NCBI GenBank assembly: GCA_937906165.1
Contig: CALCYA010000104.1
Coordinates: 1-32,895, forward strand
Direction of reading: 5' to 3'
DNA length: 32,895 bases
Source: an uncultured Bacteroidales bacterium
GTDB taxonomy: Bacteria; Bacteroidota; Bacteroidia; Bacteroidales; Bacteroidaceae
Shown here in pieces: positions 25,209 to 32,789 of this stretch (position 1 is its first letter; every line of letters starts with the position of its first letter). Both the position numbers and the translations under genes were made by a program. The notes below the pieces were generated by a model. It was not told the origin of the DNA, did not search any database, and saw only the letters and a program-made list of their open reading frames with translations.

Positions 25209-28200
25209 ATGAAAAGATACAGCATCGCATTACTCCTATTCCTCATATCGTTGTGCGGCACTGCACAGGTAACAAACAATGCTATCAGTTTTGACAGAAA
25301 CGGGCGCTTGTCATTGGGCATCATAGACAATGTCACTGCAACATCGGGTACAACCTTACAGTTGTGGATGAACCCGCATCATTGGATTCCGGGAGCAAAC
25401 ATAGTGACCTGGGGCGACGACCTCAACATACGACTGGGGGCTATAGGTGAGATTGTAATAAAAAGCTATGACGACACCATATCATTCACCGATGCAAACC
25501 TGACAACCGGGAATTGGGCGCATATAACCCTGTTACTAGACAGCAACAGCCTCAGCCTGCTTGTGAACAACACCAATGAGCAGAGCAACACCCTGTCAAA
25601 AGCATTCACTGCCCCGAGTACAGAGCCGTTGATGCTTGGCGGCGGTTTCCTTGGACGTATAGACGAAGTGCGTGTGTGGGACACCATCCTACCTGCCGAC
25701 TACAACCGTTTCTGGAACAACACAATAGACAGTTTCAATCCACAGTGGGAACATCTTGCCGCATACTGGAAGTTCGACCAGACACGTCTTGCCATAAATG
25801 TATATGACTACAGCGGCAAGGGTCACAACGGTACATTCAGTACAAACGGCGTCGAGCGCGTTGCCGTTACGGACAATCCCAGATTCACATACCGCCGCAA
25901 CCTTGCCTATGCCGATTGCAGCCGTTTCTTCGACCGTGGTGTGCAGCATGGACAATATCTCAAGAGCAATGTCATAAGCATGATTGGTGCGACAGCCCAA
26001 GCCGACGGTTCACTTAAATACAAGCAACCCGACAACAAGGGCATCATCACCGGCGGCAGCCACCTTGCCGAATACAATGGACGCTACGGAGTGCTTGACC
26101 TGAGCGGCGAAGGAGCGATGATGAATGTCGGCAAAGAGGCACTGATAGCCTACAACAACAGCACATACCTTGAGACAACATCAGCCTATACATTCATGAC
26201 CTGGTTATCACTCGATAACTGGACACAGGGTGCATACCTCATTCAAAAAGAGAGCAACAGCAACAACGGTATCTCGTTGCGTTTGGGCAACATTCAAGGC
26301 GAGTTCATCCTGCGTTGCAATGGCATAGAGTTCAAATATGCCACAGCTGTAGAGCCCGGCAAATGGCATCATATAGGTTTCTCGACTAATTCGGCTACCC
26401 TTGGCAACGAGTTTGTCTTTATTGTTGACGATGCTACAGTCGCCCCCACCTACAGCCACACTACTGTTGCCACGACATCACTTGGCAATCTAAAAGCCAC
26501 AGACTGCATCATTGGCAAAGGCATTGACGGCAAGCTCGACGAGACAATCACATGGTCACAGAAATTCGGCGCAGCCGACATAATGGCACAAGGAAGCACA
26601 CCTGTTGAACCCGGCATTGGCAAGGCTATAACCGGAGCCTACTCACGCAGCGTCGACGGCCTGTGGAAATTCGACCTACCCGAGGACCTTGGCCGCGACA
26701 GCTACTCTACCCCCGAGTGGTTCAGAATGATAAAAGCCACATTCGACGGCTATGAGGGAGCACACGTGACCATCAGCATCGACAAGTGGTCCGATGAGTT
26801 CTTCACCAAGATAAACAACAACGCACAATACCGCGAAACACTTGCCAATGCAATATCGTCTATGGGCAACGAACCATTCCTTGACGGTGTTGACTACGAT
26901 TTCGAGTGGAACAACAACTGGAGCGGCATCGGCACCCTGTGTCAGTTGGTACGCTCCAAACTACATGACGGCAAGATCCAGGCAGTATCGCCACACGAAC
27001 TATACTACAATTTTCCCGTCGACAAGATGCAATATGTCGATTACTTCAACTTCCAGGACTACGGCCCCGCCAACAAGAACATATTCACATTCAACAACTA
27101 CAAGAACTTCTTCACTAAGGCGAGAAATCACGGATACCCTGTAGAGAAGATTATGCTCTCATACGCGACCACCACCAGTGGAGCCATGTACAGCAACGGC
27201 AGCCGACCGGCAAACACACATCCCGAATTCTACCCCACAGGCTGGCGGTCAATGCCATATGAGACATTCACTTACACCCAGAACAGCTATGACGTGGGTG
27301 ACGGGCTTACACGTTATTTCACAGGCATGGAGCAGGTGTGGTTGCGCAGTGAGTACATGAACAACAACGGTTGCGCCGGAATATTCTATTGGGATATGGG
27401 CAATGACACCCGCGACTGCAACGACCCACGTTCACTTGCTACGCACGCATCATTTGCCATAAACAGCAACGTACAAAGAATCGTTGAAAAAGTAGAGACT
27501 GCAGCCGAAGCCCCAGCGGAATATGAATATGAAGAGAGCACAACCGGATACTACCGCATACGCGGAGCCGCCAATGACCATGCGACACACTATCTGTACC
27601 AGAACGGCGATGAACTTTTTGCTGGCGACAAGGGAGGCGAGGTACGCAGCATCTTCTGCTTTGAAGAGACTGCAGAAACCAAGGCCTACTACCTGAAGGC
27701 CAATGATGGCCGCTACATACAAGACCGCAGCGGACTACAGACAAAGCAGTCCATATACCGCTTTGACACCATACCGGTATCATACAGCATCAAAGGAGAA
27801 GAATATGACTACCCCGAGGGGCACTACTGCCTTGAACAGACATACTACACCCCCGACAAACCCGATTTCACCGACGTACAGCGCTGTCTCAAATGCAACG
27901 GGAACAACGAGGGAGTATCCACATGGGGACCCTGGACTGCCGCATCGCATTGGGCCATAGAGCCTGTTTACGGTTACGAGATATACTCTGTCACTCTCAC
28001 CGGTATCGAGGCCGTCACATGTCTCAAGCCAGGCTACACAGGAAGCAGCAAAATTCATGACGGTGGATTCATCGCCCTAAACGCCGGCGAAGAGATTGCT
28101 GCCGAGGAGATTGTTGCGACTTGCGGCAAAGAGATAACTGTCACCGTCAACAAGAGCGCAAAGAGCATTTCCGTTACGGATAGTGCCGTTTCAAGCATTG

Positions 28201-28319
28201 AAAACATCAAAGAGAACACACAGCACAAAGTAATATATGACATTACCGGCCGCAAGGTGCAGGAAATCACATCCCACGGAGTGTACATCATGAACGGCAA
28301 GAAATATATCAAGCGATAA
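25209..28319 (+). CDS. Secreted LamG-LamG-GH18 glycosidase with shared C-terminal tail
   Basis: The protein is 1036 aa from the ATG at 25209, which gives a signal peptide (MKRYSIALLLFLISLCGTAQ) and follows a promoter element. Two concanavalin-A-like/LamG domains (about 25-200, ending in GRIDEVRVWD; about 290-470, ending in GKLDETITW) precede a GH18-type region. That region has SIDKW on strand 3, the DxxDxDxE motif as DGVDYDFEW with catalytic E566, VDYFNFQDYG, and GCAGIFYWDMGND. GH18 enzymes cleave chitin or the chitobiose core of N-glycans (endo-beta-N-acetylglucosaminidases); the latter fits the mannosidase and peptidases nearby, but this is inference. The barrel's first two strands are not evident. 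Residues about 780-930 look like a lectin-type module, and the last 27 residues (YDITGRKVQEIT then GVYIMNGKKYIKR) match two other tails here. Confidence 0.83.
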   Translation: MKRYSIALLLFLISLCGTAQVTNNAISFDRNGRLSLGIIDNVTATSGTTLQLWMNPHHWIPGANIVTWGDDLNIRLGAIGEIVIKSYDDTISFTDANLTTGNWAHITLLLDSNSLSLLVNNTNEQSNTLSKAFTAPSTEPLMLGGGFLGRIDEVRVWDTILPADYNRFWNNTIDSFNPQWEHLAAYWKFDQTRLAINVYDYSGKGHNGTFSTNGVERVAVTDNPRFTYRRNLAYADCSRFFDRGVQHGQYLKSNVISMIGATAQADGSLKYKQPDNKGIITGGSHLAEYNGRYGVLDLSGEGAMMNVGKEALIAYNNSTYLETTSAYTFMTWLSLDNWTQGAYLIQKESNSNNGISLRLGNIQGEFILRCNGIEFKYATAVEPGKWHHIGFSTNSATLGNEFVFIVDDATVAPTYSHTTVATTSLGNLKATDCIIGKGIDGKLDETITWSQKFGAADIMAQGSTPVEPGIGKAITGAYSRSVDGLWKFDLPEDLGRDSYSTPEWFRMIKATFDGYEGAHVTISIDKWSDEFFTKINNNAQYRETLANAISSMGNEPFLDGVDYDFEWNNNWSGIGTLCQLVRSKLHDGKIQAVSPHELYYNFPVDKMQYVDYFNFQDYGPANKNIFTFNNYKNFFTKARNHGYPVEKIMLSYATTTSGAMYSNGSRPANTHPEFYPTGWRSMPYETFTYTQNSYDVGDGLTRYFTGMEQVWLRSEYMNNNGCAGIFYWDMGNDTRDCNDPRSLATHASFAINSNVQRIVEKVETAAEAPAEYEYEESTTGYYRIRGAANDHATHYLYQNGDELFAGDKGGEVRSIFCFEETAETKAYYLKANDGRYIQDRSGLQTKQSIYRFDTIPVSYSIKGEEYDYPEGHYCLEQTYYTPDKPDFTDVQRCLKCNGNNEGVSTWGPWTAASHWAIEPVYGYEIYSVTLTGIEAVTCLKPGYTGSSKIHDGGFIALNAGEEIAAEEIVATCGKEITVTVNKSAKSISVTDSAVSSIENIKENTQHKVIYDITGRKVQEITSHGVYIMNGKKYIKR

Positions 28320-28330
28320 CGCTACATGGC

Positions 28331-28906
28331 ATGAACACCGAGAAACACCCCTTACAACCTTTCCTGCCCGAGAATGCGAAGATTCTGATGCTCGGCAGTT
28401 TTCCACCGCCAAAGACAAGGTGGTCAATGGATTTTTTCTACCCTAACTGGATAAACGACATGTGGAGGATTTTCGGTATTATCTTCTTTGAGGATAAAGG
28501 GCACTTTGAGATGAAAGGCGAAAAGCGCTTCAACAAGGAACTGATTGTGGAGTTCTGCACCACAAAGGGTATAGCACTCTATGACACGGCGTGCGAGGTG
28601 CGCCGTCTTAAAGACAACGCATCGGACAAATTCCTTGAAATAGTCACCCCCACAGATATTCGTGCACTGCTGTCGTCGCTACCCCACTGCACAGCCATTG
28701 TAACAACAGGACAGAAGGCTACAGACGTGATTATTGAGACGTTCGGATGCGAAGAGCCCGCCGTTGGCACTTCAAGCAACATAAAATGTGGAGAAAAGGA
28801 GCTGCACTTCTGGCGTATGCCGTCAAGTTCCCGGGCATACCCGCTGGCGCTCGACAAAAAAGCATCTTCATACCGCAAGATGCTCTCGGACGAGAACATA
28901 AAGTAA
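28331..28906 (+). CDS. Uracil-DNA glycosylase superfamily protein
   Basis: This 191-aa cytoplasmic protein shows a UDG-fold signature: motif 1 as ILMLGSFPPPKTRWSMDFFY with NWINDMW downstream, and motif 2 as WRMPSSSRAYP near the C-terminus. The layout is closest to the family-6-like/mismatch glycosylases (GSxPG...YY..P.N.FW), which excise deaminated bases such as hypoxanthine or uracil and start base-excision repair. The motifs differ from the textbook ones, so the exact substrate is uncertain. The ATG lies 11 bp after the stop of the GH18 gene. Co-transcription is possible but the functions are unrelated. A small ACCAC/GTGGT hairpin follows the stop without a T tract. Confidence 0.75.
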   Translation: MNTEKHPLQPFLPENAKILMLGSFPPPKTRWSMDFFYPNWINDMWRIFGIIFFEDKGHFEMKGEKRFNKELIVEFCTTKGIALYDTACEVRRLKDNASDKFLEIVTPTDIRALLSSLPHCTAIVTTGQKATDVIIETFGCEEPAVGTSSNIKCGEKELHFWRMPSSSRAYPLALDKKASSYRKMLSDENIK

Positions 28907-28956
28907 ACCACGACAGTGGTAATTAGGGACAAACAGCATATATTTGAGATAAACCT

Positions 28957-29108
28957 CGAATATGGACTGCACTCGCTGTAAAAAACATTCAAGCAAGCTT
29001 GATGTTTTTCGTTCGTTTGTTTATAATTTGCGGTAAACGCGAATATAGACTGCACTCGCTGTAAAAAACATTCAAGCAAGCTTGATGTTTTTCGCTCGTT
29101 TGTTTATA
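28957..29108. repeat. Tandem 69-bp direct repeat with hairpins upstream of the C10 peptidase gene
   Basis: Copies at 28957-29025 and 29040-29108 are aligned without gaps and differ at only two positions; the period is 83 bp. Each contains a stem-loop (AAAAACATTCAAGC / GCTTGATGTTTTT, one bulge) at 28981-29009 and 29064-29092 with a T-rich 3' side, and each ends GTTTGTTTATA. In copy 2 this end continues into TATATTTG, a perfect -7 element; in copy 1 it continues into TATAATTTG, a one-base-longer variant. The block could provide two terminators for the upstream gene and a promoter region for the peptidase gene. Confidence 0.85.
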
Positions 29109-29114
29109 TATTTG
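29107..29114 (+). promoter_or_regulatory. -7 element (TATATTTG) for the C10 peptidase gene
   Basis: TATATTTG is an exact TAnnTTTG match at the end of the second tandem copy, 39 bp before the ATG at 29154. A CTTG at 29081-29084 (22-bp spacer) is only a weak -33 candidate, and it lies in the hairpin. Confidence 0.55.
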
Positions 29115-29153
29115 TCAAGACATTTATGCAAAACATTATAGAACCCCGAAACA

Positions 29154-30326
29154 ATGAGAAATAGATTGACAGCACTTATCGCTTTAACCGTTACAATGTT
29201 GCACTGCACAGCCCTGACAGCACAGGAAGAAGCGGGTGCGACAAAAGCGGAATACGGCAACATTGTCGTTTATCTCGAGACTGCCACATGGGGGCAGGAC
29301 TCCCCATACAACAGATTTTGCTTTACAAGCAATGGCAGCCAGGCTGTAACAGGTTGCGTACCCACTGCATACGCAATACTCATGCACTACCACAAGTGGC
29401 CTGACTGCGCAAATGAGAAGAAGGTATACCACTCAGGCACCGGCGAAAGCATGATGTTGGGTCACGAGTATGAATGGGATAATATGCTGTCAAGTTACAG
29501 TGATGAATATACCGAGGAGCAGGCCACAGCTGTTGCCACACTTATGCGAGACATCGGATACGCCTATCAAGTGGCATACGGAACAGGAAGCACCGATTCC
29601 GGAGCCGGAGGTGAGGGAGCAGGAAAACTGATCGATATTTTCAAGTACAAAAGCGAATCGCCAAGTACCTCGTCAGCAACAATGGCCACAAATAGAGACA
29701 TATTGGCAAATGACAAACTCTGGATAGAGTATATCAAGCAGAGCCTTGATGCCGGATGTCCCATCCCTTACTCTTCGACAACCACAAGCGGCGGCCGCCA
29801 CATATTCATTCTCGACGGATATACCGACAAGGACTATTTCCATTTCAACTGGGGTTGGAACGGACAAGGAAACGGCTGGTTCAAACTGAGCAGCATGAAA
29901 CCCGATGCCTACAGCGACTATTCAAAGTCGCACAGGGCATATTTCATGCTCAAGCCCGATGCGGAGACAGCCACTATAAGTGTAAGCGTCAATGACGGCG
30001 ATGGCGGTAAGGCGACAATAAACGGCAAGGAGGCGGCTACGGTAGCAATAGGTTCACTCATAACCCTTGTAGCCACCCCTAACGAAGGGTACTCATTTAC
30101 CGGCTGGAGCCTAAACGGAGAGACAGTAAGTGAGGATGCCACATACAAGACAAAAGCGACAGGGCAAGCCGAGTATACTGCGAACTTCGAGAAGAGCGAC
30201 ACCGGAATAGAGGAGATGACTCAAGAAAGCAGGAACGTGATATACAACCTTCAGGGAAACAGGATTGAAAATATCACCCGCAAAGGAGTATACATCATAG
30301 ACAACAAGTTGAGGCTGGTGAAATAA
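29154..30326 (+). CDS. Secreted C10-family cysteine peptidase (streptopain-like) without propeptide, with shared C-terminal tail
   Basis: This 390-aa protein has a signal peptide (1-23, ending TALTA before QEE). The papain-fold C10 catalytic domain (about 35-270) has nucleophile C68 in TGCVPTAYAILMHYHKWP, catalytic H216 in GGRHIFILDGY, and the conserved Trp motif FNWGWNGQGNGWF. C10 enzymes (SpeB, Prevotella interpain, Bacteroides fragilis Bfp proteases) are secreted proteases acting on host proteins. Those zymogens carry an inhibitory N-terminal propeptide of about 100 residues; here the catalytic domain starts only about 15 residues after the signal peptide. Residues about 278-350 resemble an InlB-B-type bacterial repeat (GYSFTGWSLNGETV). 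The last 27 residues (YNLQGNRIENIT then GVYIIDNKLRLVK) align with the tails of the M60-like and GH18 proteins. Confidence 0.9.
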   Translation: MRNRLTALIALTVTMLHCTALTAQEEAGATKAEYGNIVVYLETATWGQDSPYNRFCFTSNGSQAVTGCVPTAYAILMHYHKWPDCANEKKVYHSGTGESMMLGHEYEWDNMLSSYSDEYTEEQATAVATLMRDIGYAYQVAYGTGSTDSGAGGEGAGKLIDIFKYKSESPSTSSATMATNRDILANDKLWIEYIKQSLDAGCPIPYSSTTTSGGRHIFILDGYTDKDYFHFNWGWNGQGNGWFKLSSMKPDAYSDYSKSHRAYFMLKPDAETATISVSVNDGDGGKATINGKEAATVAIGSLITLVATPNEGYSFTGWSLNGETVSEDATYKTKATGQAEYTANFEKSDTGIEEMTQESRNVIYNLQGNRIENITRKGVYIIDNKLRLVK

Positions 30327-30420
30327 TCCGCCAACCGGCGGGGAACTCCGTTGAAAAGAGAAATTTCCGTACAATCATGTAAATTTTGATGTAAATCTTT
30401 CACAAGTCGCAAAATTCTTT

Positions 30421-30428
30421 TATATTTG
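30421..30428 (+). promoter_or_regulatory. -7 element (TATATTTG) for the coiled-coil-zapA-rny cluster
   Basis: TATATTTG is an exact TAnnTTTG match; TTTC at 30398-30401 is a near match to the -33 element at a 19-bp spacer. It lies 56 bp upstream of the ATG at 30485. Confidence 0.6.
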
Positions 30429-30484
30429 CGAGAAATCGCAGAAATACCGGACATAAGGTATGTATGCGGACAGATTGCTGTAAT

Positions 30485-30778
30485 ATGACCGAGAATGACA
30501 GAACAATAATGGCAACCTTCGAGGCGAAGCTCCACCGCTTGGTTTACGAATATACCCAAAAGGAGGAGGCTGTCAAGGAGTTGTCACGCAGACTTGAGGA
30601 GAAAGAGAACTCCCTTAAAGAATTGCAGTTGCGCTGTTCGGCACTCGAGAAGAGTTACAACGATTTGAAACAGGCCAGGATAATCACCCTTAGCAATGAA
30701 GGAATAGACGAAACTAAGGACAGGATATCAAGGCTGGTGCGTGAAATCGACCGTTGCATCGAGTCGCTAAAAAAATAA
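30485..30778 (+). CDS. Small coiled-coil protein upstream of zapA (ZapB-like by context)
   Basis: This 97-aa protein is almost entirely a heptad-type coiled coil (KEEAVKELSRRLEEKENSLK, then LQLRCSALEKSYNDLKQAR) ending in a Lys-rich tail. I chose the ATG at 30485; ATGs at 30464 and 30509 are also in frame and cannot be excluded. It is 20 bp upstream of zapA. In other bacteria ZapB is a small coiled-coil partner that links ZapA and FtsZ at the division ring, so a division role is a reasonable inference, though sequence similarity of coiled coils proves nothing. Confidence 0.75.
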   Translation: MTENDRTIMATFEAKLHRLVYEYTQKEEAVKELSRRLEEKENSLKELQLRCSALEKSYNDLKQARIITLSNEGIDETKDRISRLVREIDRCIESLKK

Positions 30779-30798
30779 CTACACAGTAGGCTTTGCAA

Positions 30799-31095
30799 AT
30801 GGAAGATAGAGAACTTGGAATTAACCTTATAATAGACGGCACGTCATATCCGCTTACCGTAAAGGCGAGCGAGGAGCCCTACTACCGTAAGGCTGCTCAC
30901 ATAGTAAGCGACAAGCTGTCAATATACAAAGACCTGTTTATGGGCGAAGGTGGGGTGAGAGTCATGACAATGGTGGCCCTTGACATAGCATTTGACCTTA
31001 TAAAGCATAACGACGAGGTAGGTTCTGCCGAGGTTATGCACAAGGTAAACGAACTCACACGTCTGATAGACAGCGCGCTGAAGGAAAAGAAGTAA
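30799..31095 (+). CDS. zapA: Cell division protein ZapA
   Basis: This 98-aa protein matches ZapA in length and layout. The N-terminal globular part includes LGINLIIDGTSYPLTVKASEE and YYRKAAHIVSDKL; the C-terminal half is a helix that forms the tetrameric coiled coil (TMVALDIAFDLIKHND onward). ZapA cross-links FtsZ protofilaments at midcell in the cytoplasm. The ATG at 30799 is used in place of the in-frame TTG at 30793, because MEDRELGINL starts the family domain directly. It sits between the coiled-coil gene and rny, likely co-transcribed with the former. Confidence 0.9.
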   Translation: MEDRELGINLIIDGTSYPLTVKASEEPYYRKAAHIVSDKLSIYKDLFMGEGGVRVMTMVALDIAFDLIKHNDEVGSAEVMHKVNELTRLIDSALKEKK

Positions 31096-31209
31096 TTCCT
31101 GTCCTACACAGCAGTTTCACGCATTGCAATATTCTTGAAAGCCGGCACAAAATGGTGTACGGCCGCGAATATGGCGGTGCGTTTTATTATATATATAAAC
31201 TTATAACTT

Positions 31210-32745
31210 ATGGTAACATTAATCATTGGATTGGCAGCAGGAGCCGCGATAGGGTTCATTTGCCAATATCTGATAAACAGGTTCGGGCTCAAGGCAAAGC
31301 GCCAGCGCATAATAGACGACGCACACAAGGAGGCCGAAGTAATCAAGAAGAACAAGCTGCTGGAAGTAAAGGAGAAGTTCCTTAACAAGAAGGCTGAGCT
31401 TGAGAAAGAGATTTCACAGCGCAACAACAAGATTCAGCAGGCAGAACACCATCTGAAGCAGCGCGAGGTGCAGTTCAACCAGCGCAACGAGGATTTGCAG
31501 CGCCGCAAGAACGAGCTCGACACATTCAAGGACAACCTGGAGGCACAGAAAGGTGTCCTCGAGCGCCGTCAGGAGGAGCTTGACAAACTCCATGCACAGG
31601 AGCGCGAGAAACTTGAGGCCATCAGCGGCCTCTCGGCCGAGGAGGCAAAGGAGCGCCTTGTAGAGTCACTGAAGGAGGAGGCAAAGTCCCAGGCTGCATC
31701 CTACATCAACGACATCATCGACGATGCAAAGATGACAGCGAACAAGGAGGCAAAGAAGATTGTAATCCAGACCATCCAGCGCGTTGCCACAGAGACTGCA
31801 ATCGAAAACTCGGTTACAGTATTCCACATTGACAATGACGAGATGAAGGGTCGTATCATCGGCCGTGAGGGACGCAATATCCGCGCACTTGAGGCCGCTA
31901 CCGGCGTAGAGATTGTGGTTGACGACACTCCAGAGGCTATCGTGCTGAGCGCATTCGACCCTGTACGTCGTGAGATTGCACGCCTTGCACTGCATCAGCT
32001 CGTTGCCGACGGACGCATTCACCCGGCACGCATTGAGGAGGTTGTGGCAAAGGTAAAGAAACAGATTGAGGAAGAGATTATCGAGACCGGCAAGCGCACT
32101 ACAATTGACCTTGGTATCCACGGCATGCACCCGGAACTCATACGTATCATCGGTAAGATGAAGTACCGTTCATCATACGGACAGAACCTGCTGCAGCACG
32201 CACGTGAGACAGCCAACCTGTGTGCCGTAATGGCCGCAGAGCTCGGTTTGAACCCGAAGAAAGCGAAACGTGCCGGACTCTTGCACGATATCGGCAAAGT
32301 ACCCGATGAGGAGACCGAATTGCCACACGCAGAGTATGGTATGAAGATTGCCGAGAAGTACAAGGAGAAACCGGATATATGCAACGCCATCGGTGCTCAC
32401 CACGACGAAGTTGAGATGACAAGCCTTATAGCACCTATCGTACAGGTGTGCGACGCCATTTCAGGTGCACGTCCCGGTGCCCGCCGTGAGATTGTAGAGG
32501 CATACATCAAGCGTCTGCACGACCTCGAGCAGCTTGCCATGTCTTACCCAGGCGTGACAAAGACATACGCCATTCAGGCAGGACGCGAGTTGCGCGTGAT
32601 TGTCGGTGCCGACAAGATTGACGACAAGCAGACCGAGTTGCTGTCGGGCGAGATTGCCAAGAAGATTCAGGACGAGATGACCTACCCGGGACAGGTAAAG
32701 ATTACAGTCATCCGCGAGACACGTGCCGTGAACTACGCACGATAA
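31210..32745 (+). CDS. rny: Ribonuclease Y
   Basis: This 511-aa membrane-anchored endoribonuclease initiates mRNA decay. The order of parts is complete: an N-terminal membrane helix (about 2-22, TLIIGLAAGAAIGFICQYLI), a long charged coiled coil (about 28-180), a KH RNA-binding domain with GREGRNIRALEAATGVEI (about 215-233), and an HD metal-dependent phosphohydrolase domain. In the HD domain the H359-D360 pair is in LLHDIGK and further metal-site histidines are in AHHDE (about 397-400). The length is normal for the family. The 114-bp gap after zapA holds an AT-rich stretch just before the ATG; a separate promoter is possible but I cannot assign one. A terminator follows. Confidence 0.96.
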   Translation: MVTLIIGLAAGAAIGFICQYLINRFGLKAKRQRIIDDAHKEAEVIKKNKLLEVKEKFLNKKAELEKEISQRNNKIQQAEHHLKQREVQFNQRNEDLQRRKNELDTFKDNLEAQKGVLERRQEELDKLHAQEREKLEAISGLSAEEAKERLVESLKEEAKSQAASYINDIIDDAKMTANKEAKKIVIQTIQRVATETAIENSVTVFHIDNDEMKGRIIGREGRNIRALEAATGVEIVVDDTPEAIVLSAFDPVRREIARLALHQLVADGRIHPARIEEVVAKVKKQIEEEIIETGKRTTIDLGIHGMHPELIRIIGKMKYRSSYGQNLLQHARETANLCAVMAAELGLNPKKAKRAGLLHDIGKVPDEETELPHAEYGMKIAEKYKEKPDICNAIGAHHDEVEMTSLIAPIVQVCDAISGARPGARREIVEAYIKRLHDLEQLAMSYPGVTKTYAIQAGRELRVIVGADKIDDKQTELLSGEIAKKIQDEMTYPGQVKITVIRETRAVNYAR

Positions 32746-32760
32746 TCCAAATTGATTACT

Positions 32761-32789
32761 GGGTGCCCCATTTCACTTTTGGGGCACCC
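32761..32789 (+). terminator. Intrinsic terminator of rny
   Basis: GGGTGCCCCA (32761-32770) pairs with TGGGGCACCC (32780-32789) around a 9-nt loop. A weak T-containing tail (ATATTTGTT) follows. It starts 15 bp past the rny stop. The remaining sequence to 32895 has no recognisable feature. Confidence 0.8.

Noticed and set aside
31096..31209. Possible 6S RNA between zapA and rny
   Set aside because: The gap is 114 bp, shorter than typical 6S RNA (about 180 nt), and no long open-bubble hairpin is visible.
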